This document shows positions 37,093-45,922 of a DNA stretch of 54,688 nt, piece after piece; the first letter of the stretch is position 1; every line of letters starts with the position of its first letter. This stretch comes from Meiothermus hypogaeus (lineage in GTDB: Bacteria; Deinococcota; Deinococci; Deinococcales; Thermaceae): positions 1-54,688 of the forward strand of contig NZ_QWKY01000017.1 of the NCBI RefSeq assembly GCF_003574035.1, read 5' to 3'. The notes beneath the pieces were generated by a model. That model searched no databases, was not told the origin of the DNA, and saw nothing but the letters and a program-made list of their open reading frames with translations. Position numbers and translations under genes: made by a program.

Positions 37093-37917
37093 ATGAATGT
37101 GGGGTTAGCCGGAATTACCATTGAGGGCCGCTATAAGGTCATCCGACCCATTGCCCGAGGGGCCCTGGCAACAGTGTATTTAGCCTTCGATATACACGGT
37201 ACACCCTATGCACTTAAGGTGTTCCCTAAAGGTTTTGAAGGGCGGGCCGACCGCGAGTGGAAGGTAGGGAGTCAGCTCAAGCATCCACACATCAACCCGG
37301 TGCTCGCGCGCTTCAGCGTGCCGCACGACGGTAGCGAGAATCCCGCGGTTTTGCTGGCTTTTGCTCCGGGCAGCCGTTTTTCTGAATGGCGCAAGGACAA
37401 CCCTGGAAAGGTTTTGGAGGTTTTCAAGCACCTTCTCGAGGCCCTTGCTCACATGCATAGCCAGAATCTCGTTCACCGCGACGTAAAGCCGGATAATCTC
37501 GTTGTGGACGGCACCGGGGAGGCACGTCTGGTAGATTTCGACCTCTCCGGCCCCCAAAGCGAGCGTTTTAGCCAGAAGGTGCGCCTTGGAACGCTGGCCT
37601 ACATAGCCCCAGAGCAAATCCGCGGCCAGTCACCTACGCCTGCTTCGGACATCTACTCGGCGGGCATTTTGCTTTACTGGGCTGTTGCGGGCGAGCTCCC
37701 GTTTGTGGGAGAGCCGGTTGAGGTGATGGGCGCACACCTCAACCAGCCGCCTCCACCACTGGTCGCCGCTCCTGATACCGGTTTATCCGTTAGCGCCGAG
37801 CTTCAAGCCTACTTAGACCGGCTCATCGCCAAGGACTTGCGCAAACGCTATGCCAACGCCACAGAAGCCCTGCGTGATTTTGAGGCCATGGGCCTCTCTC
37901 GCTCGGCACGAACCTAG
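37093..37917 (+). CDS. Small Ser/Thr protein kinase with a DFD motif
   Basis: A 274-residue Hanks-type kinase without a membrane helix. Visible parts: a degenerate glycine loop ([11 protein letters not shown]), ATP-binding Lys in YALKVF (K42), catalytic loop HRDVKPDN (128-135), metal-binding D148 in DFD (instead of DFG), and IAPEQ (APE). The catalytic residues are present, but the glycine loop and DFG variation suggest altered activity. Start is uncertain: ATG 37093, GTG 37099 (7 nt after TATAGT at 37086, fitting a leaderless start), or ATG 37051 or 37039. It converges on gltA, overlapping it by 4 bp. Confidence 0.88.
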   Translation: MNVGLAGITIEGRYKVIRPIARGALATVYLAFDIHGTPYALKVFPKGFEGRADREWKVGSQLKHPHINPVLARFSVPHDGSENPAVLLAFAPGSRFSEWRKDNPGKVLEVFKHLLEALAHMHSQNLVHRDVKPDNLVVDGTGEARLVDFDLSGPQSERFSQKVRLGTLAYIAPEQIRGQSPTPASDIYSAGILLYWAVAGELPFVGEPVEVMGAHLNQPPPPLVAAPDTGLSVSAELQAYLDRLIAKDLRKRYANATEALRDFEAMGLSRSART

Positions 37918-39056
37918 CGTTTGGACAGGGGCTTGTAGGGTAGGTCGAGTTTTCCGGTGTAGTGGGAGTCGGGGCGCAGCAGGCGGTTGTCAATCCGGGT
38001 GTACTCGAGAATATGGGCACACCAGCCTGAGATACGGGCCACCGCAAAGATGGGTGTGAAAAACTCGAGGGGATAGCCCAGGTCGGAGTACACCACCCCC
38101 GAGTAGAAATCCACGTTGGGGTAGATGCCCTTGGGGTTGTAAATGGCGCCGGCTTGACGCTCGAGCTCCTTCAGGATGGCATATTCCTTACTATGCCCGT
38201 GCTTGGCAGCAACCTCGCCCGCGTACTTGTCAAGCACACCGGCCCTGGGGTCGTAGGATTTGTAGACACGATGGCCCATGCCCATCACACGACCTTTTTT
38301 AGCCTGCAGTTCAGCCAGCCAACTCGAGACCTTCTCAGGTGAACCGATCTCGGCAATCATCTTCATGACCGCTTCGTTGGCTCCACCATGGCGGGGGCCT
38401 TTGAGCGCACCCACCGCCGCCACAATCGAGCTGTAGATGTCAGCCTGGGTGGAATAAGCAGCAATAGCGGTAAAGGTGGAAGCGTTAAAGCCATGTTCGG
38501 CCTGCAAGATGAGGGCTACGTCCATCAGCTTGGTTTCCTCTTTGCTGGGAACTTTGCCATTCGACATGTAGAGGAAATTGGCAGCATGGGACAGGCCTTT
38601 ACGAGGGGCAAGAATTTTTTGTCCTTCACGGTGGCGCTTCGTAGCGGCCACAATAGTGGCAAACTTAGCAATCAGCGAGAGCGATTTCTCGTACAGCGCC
38701 TCGGGCGAGACATCACCCTCGGTGGGGTCTACCATGCCGAGTTCGCTCACGGCCGTGCGGAGCATGGACATGGGGTGGGCGTTACGGGGGAACTGCTTAA
38801 TCTGTTTGATGATCGAGGGTGGTAGCGCCCGCAGGGAGGCCAGCCTGGCGCTGAAAGCCTTTAGCTCGGCCTTGTTGGGTAAGTGACCATGTAGCAATAG
38901 GTAGGTCACTTCCTCGAAGGTAGCGTACTCGGCGAGGTCTTGAATCTTGTAGCCGGCGTAGTACAGACGGCCCTGGTCTCCATCGATGAAGCACAGGCTG
39001 CTTTCGGTGAAAATTACGTCTTCCAGACCTCTGGCAATCGTCACAGTTGCACTCAT
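37914..39056 (-). CDS. gltA: Citrate synthase
   Basis: Condenses acetyl-CoA and oxaloacetate; entry step of the TCA cycle. The 380-residue length matches the short, dimeric (Gram-positive/archaeal-type) enzymes. Active-site regions are [14 protein letters not shown] (His), [15 protein letters not shown] (His, Arg) and [16 protein letters not shown] (Asp). Close relatives include 2-methylcitrate synthases, but no prp genes are nearby. Start ATG 39056 has ribosome site GAGGAG. The last 4 bp overlap the convergent kinase gene. Confidence 0.95.
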   Translation of the reverse strand: MSATVTIARGLEDVIFTESSLCFIDGDQGRLYYAGYKIQDLAEYATFEEVTYLLLHGHLPNKAELKAFSARLASLRALPPSIIKQIKQFPRNAHPMSMLRTAVSELGMVDPTEGDVSPEALYEKSLSLIAKFATIVAATKRHREGQKILAPRKGLSHAANFLYMSNGKVPSKEETKLMDVALILQAEHGFNASTFTAIAAYSTQADIYSSIVAAVGALKGPRHGGANEAVMKMIAEIGSPEKVSSWLAELQAKKGRVMGMGHRVYKSYDPRAGVLDKYAGEVAAKHGHSKEYAILKELERQAGAIYNPKGIYPNVDFYSGVVYSDLGYPLEFFTPIFAVARISGWCAHILEYTRIDNRLLRPDSHYTGKLDLPYKPLSKR

Positions 39057-39116
39057 GGTTTCTCCTCTAACTTTTCCGACTGATGTCGGCTTCAGCCTGT
39101 GTATTGTATCGCGTTC

Positions 39117-39917
39117 CTACACCGAAATACCGCAGAACAGCTCATAATCTTGCAGTGTAGTTACACTCGGGTAGTCACCACAAACCGGGCAGTCGGTGCG
39201 CCGAGGAAACCGGATTGTTCGAAAGTGCCCCTGTAATCCATCATAGACCAGTAGCTTGCCCGAGAGGGTTTCGCCCTGTCCCAGCAGAATCTTGAGCGCT
39301 TCGGCGGCCATCAGGCTACCGATAACCCCCGGTAGAACCCCAAAAACCCCCGCTTCAGCGCAGCTCGGAACAGTGCCAGGTTTGGGCGGTTGAGGGAACA
39401 AGCAACGGTAACAGGGCCCGCCCTGGTGGTGAAAGACCGAAAGCTGCCCTTCGAACTGGTGTATTGCACCGTACACCAGTGGCTTATCAAGCAATACACA
39501 CGCATCGTTAACCAGGTAGCGGGTCGGAAGGTTGTCCGTGCAATCGATGATCAGGTCGTAGGACTCCAGAATTGGAAGTGCGTTTTGTGAATCGAGTTTG
39601 TGGGCGTAGGCTTCCACATGAACGTGAGGGTTGAGTTGGTTCAAACGAACTTTGGCCACCTCAGCTTTGGGCTGCCCAAGGGCCTGGGTATCAAACAAAA
39701 CCTGCCGCTGTAGGTTGGAAAGGTCCACGGCATCCATTTCCACAATCCCCAGGCGGCCCACCCCGGCGGCTGCAAGATACATCAGGACCGGCGAACCCAA
39801 GCCTCCAGCCCCCACCACCAGTACCGCGCTTTGCTTCAGCCTGGCCTGACCGGCCCCTCCCACCCCCGGAAGCACAATGTGCCGGGCGTAGCGATCCAGT
39901 TCTTCTTTGGTCCACAT
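39117..39917 (-). CDS. moeB: MoeB/ThiF/TtuC-type E1-like adenylyltransferase
   Basis: Activates the C-terminus of ubiquitin-like sulfur carriers with ATP. In 266 residues: Rossmann motif GAGGLGS (36-42), R/N-containing DLSNLQRQVLF, IIDCTDNLPTR (Asp126, Asp129), a Cys in PSCAEAG (C186), and zinc-binding pairs CYRC (169-172) and CPVC (243-246). In Thermus thermophilus the single such E1, TtuC, serves tRNA thiolation (TtuB), thiamine (ThiS) and molybdopterin (MoaD), so the same breadth is likely here. It follows a JAMM peptidase gene by 30 bp. Confidence 0.92.
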   Translation of the reverse strand: MWTKEELDRYARHIVLPGVGGAGQARLKQSAVLVVGAGGLGSPVLMYLAAAGVGRLGIVEMDAVDLSNLQRQVLFDTQALGQPKAEVAKVRLNQLNPHVHVEAYAHKLDSQNALPILESYDLIIDCTDNLPTRYLVNDACVLLDKPLVYGAIHQFEGQLSVFHHQGGPCYRCLFPQPPKPGTVPSCAEAGVFGVLPGVIGSLMAAEALKILLGQGETLSGKLLVYDGLQGHFRTIRFPRRTDCPVCGDYPSVTTLQDYELFCGISV

Positions 39918-39947
39918 AGCATCCTCGAACAGCCTAAACAGCCCTGC

Positions 39948-40349
39948 TCATACCTTAGGTGTCGCTACCTCGAGCTGGATGACCACCTCGTCACCCTCGG
40001 GCAGTCTGTACGCCCGCACCTCACCCGACTGCATGTCGAATATCACGTAGGGAACGCGCCAAAAGGCTTGCGAGCGGTCGGTTTCACTGGGCCGGGCCGG
40101 GCCGGTAGGGTGTGAGTGGTATATGGCCACGAGCTCGAGGCCTTCCCTCTCGATGCGTAAAAGCAACATGGTCAGGGCCTGCGGATCGGCCTCGTAGCGT
40201 TTTTGGGGCATGGGATGAACATTTTCCAGCGGCCAGACCTGCCTCACCTGGCCTCGCTTGCCCACCCAAAGCCCCACCCCTTCGCGCGGCAACACGGCCT
40301 GGAGGTGGCTCAGGGTTTGCTCGAGGCAGTCCTGCTGAATCCGCAACAT
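39948..40349 (-). CDS. JAMM/MPN+ metalloisopeptidase
   Basis: A 133-residue JAB1/MPN/Mov34 domain with all catalytic residues: E23 in PREGVGLW, H78 and H80 in YHSHPTG, S88 and D91 in PSETD, that is, the HxHx7Sx2D pattern. In bacteria with ubiquitin-like sulfur carriers, such proteins trim or release the carrier, as ubiquitin isopeptidases do. It lies between DUF2461 (2 bp upstream) and the E1-like gene (30 bp downstream), supporting a joint function. The carrier gene itself is not in the window. Confidence 0.9.
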   Translation of the reverse strand: MLRIQQDCLEQTLSHLQAVLPREGVGLWVGKRGQVRQVWPLENVHPMPQKRYEADPQALTMLLLRIEREGLELVAIYHSHPTGPARPSETDRSQAFWRVPYVIFDMQSGEVRAYRLPEGDEVVIQLEVATPKV

Positions 40350-40351
40350 GC

Positions 40352-41014
40352 TTACTCCCCTGCCCCCAGTAGCAGCACCTCGCTTAAAAACCGGTTGAGC
40401 GGAAGCAGCTTACGAAAAGCCTTTTCTACCGTTTCAGGAAACCGATCGGAAAGCACTTCGTTTTCGTCCAGGCTGTAGGAAACAGTAAAACTCCTCTGCT
40501 TGAGGTCTTCGACTAGTGGATGATCGGCGCCGTAGCCCTTGGGCGGGCGAACGAGCTTGCCTTCTCCGTCTAGCTCGAGCTTCTTGCGCAGGCGCAACCA
40601 GCGGGCATCTTGTCGGGCGATGGCGGCCCGGATGCGCCTCAGGTTTTCCGGCTCGGGCATCCATATGCCGGCTCCCAAAAAGCAGTTATCGGGCTCGAGG
40701 TGAATGTAAAACCCGGGCAGGTGGACATCCTGACCCAGCCGGTGGCGAAACTGCGCAGCGGCGTGCGTCTTATAGGGGGCTTTGTTCACACTAAAGCGGG
40801 TGTCGCGGTTGATTCTAAAGAGACTGCGGGGGCCGGCCAGATAATCGGGGCTGATGCGGTGCAGACGAGGGGCAAAATCTTCAATGAAGCGTAGAAATGG
40901 CGCGCGCACGTGCTGTTCGTAGCGCTTTTTATTGGACTGAAACCAGGTTCGGTGGTTGTTGAAGCGAAGTTCTATCAAAAACTGAAACAGCTCCGGCGAA
41001 AAGTACGGGGTCAC
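40352..41014 (-). CDS. DUF2461 family protein
   Basis: A 220-residue protein of the DUF2461 (TIGR02453) family: FFLIELRFNNHRTWF-like opening, RINRDTRFSVNKAPYKTHAAAQF, GFYIHLEPDNCFLGAGIWMPEP and LRRIRAAI are its hallmarks. Biochemical role unknown. GTG 41014 has a strong ribosome site (GGGAGGG); a GTG at 41041 is an alternative. First gene of a likely three-gene unit with the JAMM and E1-like genes. Confidence 0.9.
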   Translation of the reverse strand: MTPYFSPELFQFLIELRFNNHRTWFQSNKKRYEQHVRAPFLRFIEDFAPRLHRISPDYLAGPRSLFRINRDTRFSVNKAPYKTHAAAQFRHRLGQDVHLPGFYIHLEPDNCFLGAGIWMPEPENLRRIRAAIARQDARWLRLRKKLELDGEGKLVRPPKGYGADHPLVEDLKQRSFTVSYSLDENEVLSDRFPETVEKAFRKLLPLNRFLSEVLLLGAGE

Positions 41015-41092
41015 GATAGCACCCTCCCGAATATACCCCACACGATGGCATTATTTCAGTGCGGGCGAGAAGCCGCCATTACCCTCTGGGGC

Positions 41093-41599
41093 CTAGTTTA
41101 ATTGCGCCAGGGCTGCCTGAAGTTGCTCTGGGCTCATGTAACCGCGCACTTCGCCTACCAGCTTACCCCTGGAGTTATAAAAAAAATTGGAGGGGTAGCC
41201 GTTGACCCGCAGGGCGCTCGAGACCGTGCGCAGCGCATCCTGGTAGACCACGGCGCTAGAAAAACCACGGGTATCGTGAAACTGGCGCACCAGCTGGGCC
41301 GGCTCCCCATCGTTTACAAAAGCAAACCGCACATCCGAACGTTGGCGGGCCATCTGCTCGAACTCGGGCAACTGCCGCTGGCAGTAAGTGCACCAGGTAG
41401 CCCAGACCGTTACCACGGTGGGCTTGCCGCTTTGCAACATTTCGCTGCGACCATCCAGGCGCACCAACTGGGTTTGGGGCAAATCGCCGGCTCTTTGGGG
41501 CGGTGTTGAAAGCAGGGCCAGCAAAATCAAACCAACTACGATCAACACCACAAAACCTATTTGCCATGCTGGGGAGAGTCCTTTGGGAGAAGCTTGCAT
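41093..41599 (-). CDS. Membrane-anchored TlpA-like thioredoxin
   Basis: A 168-residue protein with an N-terminal anchor (WQIGFVVLIVVGLILLALL) and a thioredoxin domain outside the membrane. The active site is WATWCTYC, and the cis-Pro is in NGYPSNFFYN. TlpA-type proteins reduce disulfides in cytochrome c or copper-protein maturation. ATG 41599 follows TAGACT by 7 nt; the longer frame to 41704 is not supported. Downstream of it, in reading direction, is DUF2461, 78 bp away, without evident link. Confidence 0.9.
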   Translation of the reverse strand: MQASPKGLSPAWQIGFVVLIVVGLILLALLSTPPQRAGDLPQTQLVRLDGRSEMLQSGKPTVVTVWATWCTYCQRQLPEFEQMARQRSDVRFAFVNDGEPAQLVRQFHDTRGFSSAVVYQDALRTVSSALRVNGYPSNFFYNSRGKLVGEVRGYMSPEQLQAALAQLN

Positions 41600-41606
41600 C
41601 TTTTCC

Positions 41607-41612
41607 AGTCTA
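41607..41612 (-). promoter_or_regulatory. Candidate leaderless -10 (TAGACT) of the TlpA-like gene
   Basis: Minus strand TAGACT, 7 nt, then ATG 41599. The spacer GGAAAAG could also act as a weak ribosome site. Confidence 0.45.
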
Positions 41613-41699
41613 GCAGGGTTGGCCTGCGGCAAATGTTCGCGCCCTCCAAACGACCCCATGCGTTTTGCACATTTCCCCAAGCCCGGCACAGTCATGTTG

Positions 41700-42296
41700 G
41701 CCACACCCCCGCCCCATTACTTCTCGCCGTGAAAAACAGCTGGAATCTGGCTTTGATCAGTGGCGCCAAGATTCAACAAAAGACCGTTTTCAAATACTAT
41801 GCTGCGCGCTTTACAACAGTGGCCGGCCGCGAAAACGAGAGGGGACAAAGAGACCTGCCTCAACGGGGTGACACCAACTTTACCTGGATGGTTATCTTAG
41901 AGCGCCGTTCATATTCCCCCTCATCCGGCGACACCCCGCGTTTAGAGAGTCGCGTTCCCATCACTGGTAAATATAGAACGCTCTTCACATAGAATCTCCC
42001 GAGAATCAAGAATCCTTATCCGAGACAGAGCAGTTGCCGCCAGGAAGCTCGAAACCCAAGCACCCGTGGGCCGGGCCCGGCCCACGCTTGGGTGCGTAAC
42101 ATGCGTCTGGGCGCAGACGCATTCTCGTTTTCGCGGGCGGCAACGTCTGTGAAGGGCGCGATAGCCCTGCTGGTTCGACTTCATCCGGCGAGGCACCCAC
42201 CAAATCTGGTAAAAGTGGAGGCGATACAAGCAGTTCCTCAACGAAGCTACAGGCGCAGGTCTGCGCAGTACAGGTAGGCAAACGCAAAACCGAGCG
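41700..42296. other. Repeat-rich intergenic mosaic
   Basis: About 600 bp with no supported gene. Contents: CGCGAAAACGAGA near 41828, matching in reverse TCTCGTTTTCGCG near 42122; repeat family 2 copy 3 (41889-41980, separate entry); a large hairpin at 42054-42093 with centre GTGGGCCGGGCCCGGCCCAC; a second perfect hairpin ATGCGTCTG/CAGACGCAT (42101-42122). The second hairpin resembles the segment at 35135. Confidence 0.6.
41889..41980 (-). repeat. Repeat family 2, copy 3 (inverted)
   Basis: Read on the minus strand it contains TATATTTACCAGTGATGGGAA, ACTCTCTA, GTGTCGCC, GATGAGGGGG and CTCTAAGATAACC, matching copies at 18190-18319 and 48010-48200. The TATATTTACCAGTGAT part is identical to copy 1. 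Confidence 0.75.
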
Positions 42297-42302
42297 TATA
42301 CT
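42297..42302 (+). promoter_or_regulatory. Leaderless -10 (TATACT) of the MFS gene
   Basis: TATACT, 6 nt (GCCCTT), then GTG 42309. No ribosome site; no clear -35. Confidence 0.55.
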
Positions 42303-42308
42303 GCCCTT

Positions 42309-43580
42309 GTGTCCGCACGGCCGAGTGTTCATGCCTCCACAGAAGTCCCGATTCCAACCCAGGTCAAGAAAAATACCTGGCTGCTGGCCATTACCCAGGC
42401 CATCAATGGGGCCGGGATGCAGCTTGTACCCACCTTTGGAGCCATTCAGGTAGTAATGCTGTTGGGCAATGCTGCCTTTGCCGGTCTGGCGACCAGCCTG
42501 ATGGGTCTGGCCAGGGTCATGACGTCCTATTTCGTGGGAGGAATGACCGACCGACGCGGCAGAAAAGCCGGGCTATACCTGGGGTTGTGGCTGGCCATGG
42601 TGGGGGCCTTGCTTATCGGCACCGCAACCCTGCTGGGTTCGCTTGCTCTTTTTTGTGTAGGGGCGCTGGTCTTTGGCAGTGGGGTGGGGGCCGTGCAGCA
42701 GATGCGCGTGGCGGCCGCCGATATGTACCCCCCCAGCCGAAGGGCTGAAGGGCTCAGCCTGGTGGCGATGGGCTCGCTCCTGGGTGCAGCTATTTCTCCC
42801 GTGCTGGTCTTTGTGGCCGAGCGGCTGGGCCTGACTTTGGGCATGAACCAAATTGCCCTGGCCTGGTTGATGGTGCCGCTTCTGATACTACCGGGCTTTT
42901 GGCTGGTTAGAAGCATTCGGCCCGACCCCAAGCAGATGGCCCTCGAGCTCGGGCGTTACTACCCGGCCAGCGCACTCAGCAGCAACGCCCAGGCTCTCGA
43001 AAACATAGAGAAAGCCGACCTGGCCCGCGTCCGGGTTGCAGCCATCCTTTCGGCGGTAACCGTTCAGGGCCAGATGGTCATGATGATGGCCATGACCCCG
43101 CTGGCCCTCAAGGCCCTCGACTGTAGTCTGTCGCAAATATCCTTTTCGGTGGCGCTGCACGTAATGGGCATGTTTGCCTTCTCCTGGCCGATAGGTCGGC
43201 TGGCCGACCGTTTGGGCCGCCAGCCCGTTATTCTGGCCGGGCTGGCGGTAGCAGGGCTGGGGGCTCTGCTGGTGGGTATGGGGCAAGGCTACTGGGTGAT
43301 TAGCGCCGGCACCTTTCTGGTGGGGCTGGGCTGGTCGGGTACGTTCCTGAGCGCCAACACCATGCTGGCCGATGTCACCCCTGCTACCCGACGGGGCCAG
43401 GCCATTGGGGTGCTCGAGCTCTGGTCCAACGCAGCAGGCGTGAGCCTGCCCATCCTGGGCGGGCTTCTGGTAGAAGGGTTCGACCTGCATACACTGGGCT
43501 TTGTGGGCGCCCTGCTGGTACTGGTTCCGCTTTATCAAGTTTTGCGGGTGCAGGAGCCAAAACCCGGAGACTACCGCTAA
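42309..43580 (+). CDS. MFS family transporter
   Basis: A 423-residue, 12-helix major facilitator. The loop 2-3 motif is GGMTDRRGRKAGLYLG, and its counterpart in the second half is GRLADRLGRQPVIL, both typical of MFS antiporters. RVAAADMYPPSRRAEGLSLVAMG and LADVTPATRRGQAIGVLELWSN fit drug or metabolite efflux types. Start GTG with a leaderless -10. The helicase gene follows after 20 bp and may be co-transcribed. Substrate unknown. Confidence 0.9.
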   Translation: MSARPSVHASTEVPIPTQVKKNTWLLAITQAINGAGMQLVPTFGAIQVVMLLGNAAFAGLATSLMGLARVMTSYFVGGMTDRRGRKAGLYLGLWLAMVGALLIGTATLLGSLALFCVGALVFGSGVGAVQQMRVAAADMYPPSRRAEGLSLVAMGSLLGAAISPVLVFVAERLGLTLGMNQIALAWLMVPLLILPGFWLVRSIRPDPKQMALELGRYYPASALSSNAQALENIEKADLARVRVAAILSAVTVQGQMVMMMAMTPLALKALDCSLSQISFSVALHVMGMFAFSWPIGRLADRLGRQPVILAGLAVAGLGALLVGMGQGYWVISAGTFLVGLGWSGTFLSANTMLADVTPATRRGQAIGVLELWSNAAGVSLPILGGLLVEGFDLHTLGFVGALLVLVPLYQVLRVQEPKPGDYR

Positions 43581-43600
43581 ACAGCGCCTCGACACTGCCC

Positions 43601-45922
43601 ATGGCTATACCCAAAGAACTACTCCCCTACCAGACCTATGCCGAATGGCTGCGCAACATTGAAGGGTATGCCGGCCAACTGGCCTTTGTACGGGAGCTGC
43701 CCGCACGACCGCCACAAAAAACAACCTACAACGGACTTTTCTCGGGCGTTCTGATGGCCCTGGGGTTGCAGCCCTTCAGTTTTCAGGCCGAAGCCTTCGA
43801 CCAAATGGCGCAGGGACAACACATTGTCCTGGCTACCTCCACAGCCTCGGGCAAAAGCCTGGTTTTTCAGGTGCCGGTGCTCAAAGCAGCCCTCGAGGGC
43901 GGAACTTCGCTATTGATCTACCCCACCAAGGCCCTGGCCCACGACCAGCTCGTCCGGCTGCGGCAGATGGGCCGGCTGCTCGAAATCGAAGAGCACATCT
44001 ACACCTACGATGGCGACACCCCCGAGGCCCAACGGCAAAAAGCCCGACAACAAGGCCGCGCCCTGCTGACCAACCCGGACATGCTGCACTTTGGCCTGCT
44101 GCCCCGCCACGCCGACTGGGCGGAGTTCTTATCCAAACTGCGCTACCTGGTACTGGACGAGCTGCACGCTTACCGAGGGGTGTTCGGCACCCATACTGCC
44201 CTAATCTTGCAACGATTGCTGCGGCTGGCCTGGCACTATGGGGCCATCCCCCAAGTGATCGCTGCCAGCGCCACCATTGCCAACCCCGCCGAGCACGCCC
44301 AGAGCCTGACCGGTTTGCAGTTTTCCCTGCTGACGGCCAACCCCTCGAGGGCCGAGCGGGAGTTTGCGGTCTGGGTACCCCGGGCCCTCGATAAGGAAGG
44401 CAAACACCGCCGCAGCCCCAACCTCGAGGCGGCCCTGCTGGCCCGCCACGCTGCCGAACAGGGCCTGAGAACCCTGATTTTCACCAACGCCCGCCGCACC
44501 GCCGAGCTGGTCGCGCGGTATGCAGCCGACGAGCGGGTACGGCCCTACCGCGCGGGCTATACAGCAAAAGAGCGCAGAAAACTGGAGCAGGCCTTGCAGG
44601 AGGGCGAGGTTCGGGTGCTGGTGAGCACCAGTGCGCTCGAGCTGGGGGTAGATATTGGCGGGCTGGACGCGGTCATTCTGCTGGGTTATCCGGGCTCGGT
44701 CAGTTCATTCTGGCAGCGGGCCGGGCGGGCCGGGCGGGCCGGGCGGCGCTCGCTGGTGCTGTGGATTCCGCGGGAAGACCCTATGGATGCCTTTTTCGAG
44801 GAACATCCCGAACTGCTCCTGTCCAGCGCCCCCGAGTCGGCCATTGCCGACCCCGAGAACCCCGTCCTTTTCCCCCTGCACGCTCACTGCGCTGCAAGAG
44901 AGCTGCCCATTGCCCTACCTGACGTACAGACCGCTTCCAGCCCCGATACCCCGCCCCTCGACCCCTTCTATAAGCCCTGGCAAAATATCCAGCCACCCCT
45001 GGTCGAGCGATACAAGCGCCTTTATACCCCGCTGCGCCAACCCCACCAGGCCCTGGTGCTGCGGGGGTTCGGTCGGAGCTTTAGCCTTCGCGACAACACC
45101 GGCAAGCTTTTGGGCACCCTGGACGAACGACAGGCCTACTGGGAGGCCCATCCGGGGGCGGTGTATTTGCACCAGGGCGAGAGTTATCTGGTACGCAACC
45201 TTGACCCCGAGCAGCGCGAGATTGTGCTGCTGCCGGGCCTCGAGGACTACTACACCCAGCCCCGGGCCGAGACCGAAATCGAGGTACTGCAGGGAGAGGA
45301 AATCCTGAACGGTATCTGGGTGGGGCCGGTGGTGCTGCGGGAGCGGGTCACAGGCTATGTTAAAAAGCGCTTTGTGAGCGAGGCGGTTCTGGAAGAAGTG
45401 GCCCTCCTGATGCCCGAACTCACCTTCCAGACCGAGGCGGTCTGGTTTCACCCCTGCGCGGGGCTGGAGGTGCTGCCTGCGCTGGAGGGCATGAACGCTA
45501 TCGAAGCGCGCTGGCCCGACCAAACTTTTCTGACCGAAGCTCTGGTGCCCTCGGCCATACACGCCCTCGAGCACACCCTGATTGGCCTCCTGCCCCTCTT
45601 TGTGCTGGCCGAGCGACAGGACATTGGGGGGGTTTCGTATCCTTTTTATCCCCGGCCCCTGGCCTCCGGTAGCGGCCCGACCATCTTCATCTACGACGGC
45701 TACCCCGGCGGGGTAGGGTATGCTCGAGCGGCTGCGCGGCAGTTCCCCCGCTGGATCATGGCGGCGCGAGACCTGCTCCAGCGCTGCCCTTGCGAAGCGG
45801 GCTGTCCGCGTTGCATCCTGTCTCCCAAGTGCGGCAACGGCAACCAGTTTCTGGACAAACAAGCCGCCCTTTTGCTGGCCGAAGCACTTTGTACTCGATA
45901 TCAGACCGGAAAGCCCAACTGA
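43601..45922 (+). CDS. MrfA-type DExH helicase with C-terminal zinc-binding domain
   Basis: A 773-residue superfamily 2 helicase. Walker A is ATSTASGKS (78-86), then YPTKALAHDQL, the DELH box in RYLVLDELHAYRG, ASATIANP (motif III), SALELGVDIGGLDAVIL and QRAGRAGRAGR (motifs V and VI). The C-terminal domain ends in a four-Cys cluster, CPCEAGCPRCILSPKCGNG, as in MrfA/YprA, which repairs mitomycin damage in Bacillus with the exonuclease MrfB. No MrfB gene is adjacent here. Stop overlaps the next start (TGATG). Confidence 0.92.
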   Translation: MAIPKELLPYQTYAEWLRNIEGYAGQLAFVRELPARPPQKTTYNGLFSGVLMALGLQPFSFQAEAFDQMAQGQHIVLATSTASGKSLVFQVPVLKAALEGGTSLLIYPTKALAHDQLVRLRQMGRLLEIEEHIYTYDGDTPEAQRQKARQQGRALLTNPDMLHFGLLPRHADWAEFLSKLRYLVLDELHAYRGVFGTHTALILQRLLRLAWHYGAIPQVIAASATIANPAEHAQSLTGLQFSLLTANPSRAEREFAVWVPRALDKEGKHRRSPNLEAALLARHAAEQGLRTLIFTNARRTAELVARYAADERVRPYRAGYTAKERRKLEQALQEGEVRVLVSTSALELGVDIGGLDAVILLGYPGSVSSFWQRAGRAGRAGRRSLVLWIPREDPMDAFFEEHPELLLSSAPESAIADPENPVLFPLHAHCAARELPIALPDVQTASSPDTPPLDPFYKPWQNIQPPLVERYKRLYTPLRQPHQALVLRGFGRSFSLRDNTGKLLGTLDERQAYWEAHPGAVYLHQGESYLVRNLDPEQREIVLLPGLEDYYTQPRAETEIEVLQGEEILNGIWVGPVVLRERVTGYVKKRFVSEAVLEEVALLMPELTFQTEAVWFHPCAGLEVLPALEGMNAIEARWPDQTFLTEALVPSAIHALEHTLIGLLPLFVLAERQDIGGVSYPFYPRPLASGSGPTIFIYDGYPGGVGYARAAARQFPRWIMAARDLLQRCPCEAGCPRCILSPKCGNGNQFLDKQAALLLAEALCTRYQTGKPN

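Noticed and set aside
44720..44756. CGGGCCGGGCGGGCCGGGCGG tandem-like stretch
   Set aside because: It is the coding sequence of the RAGRAGRAG motif VI of the helicase, not a separate repeat.
44915..45862. Antisense frame of 315 codons in the helicase gene
   Set aside because: Shadow of the helicase gene; no motif or start signal.
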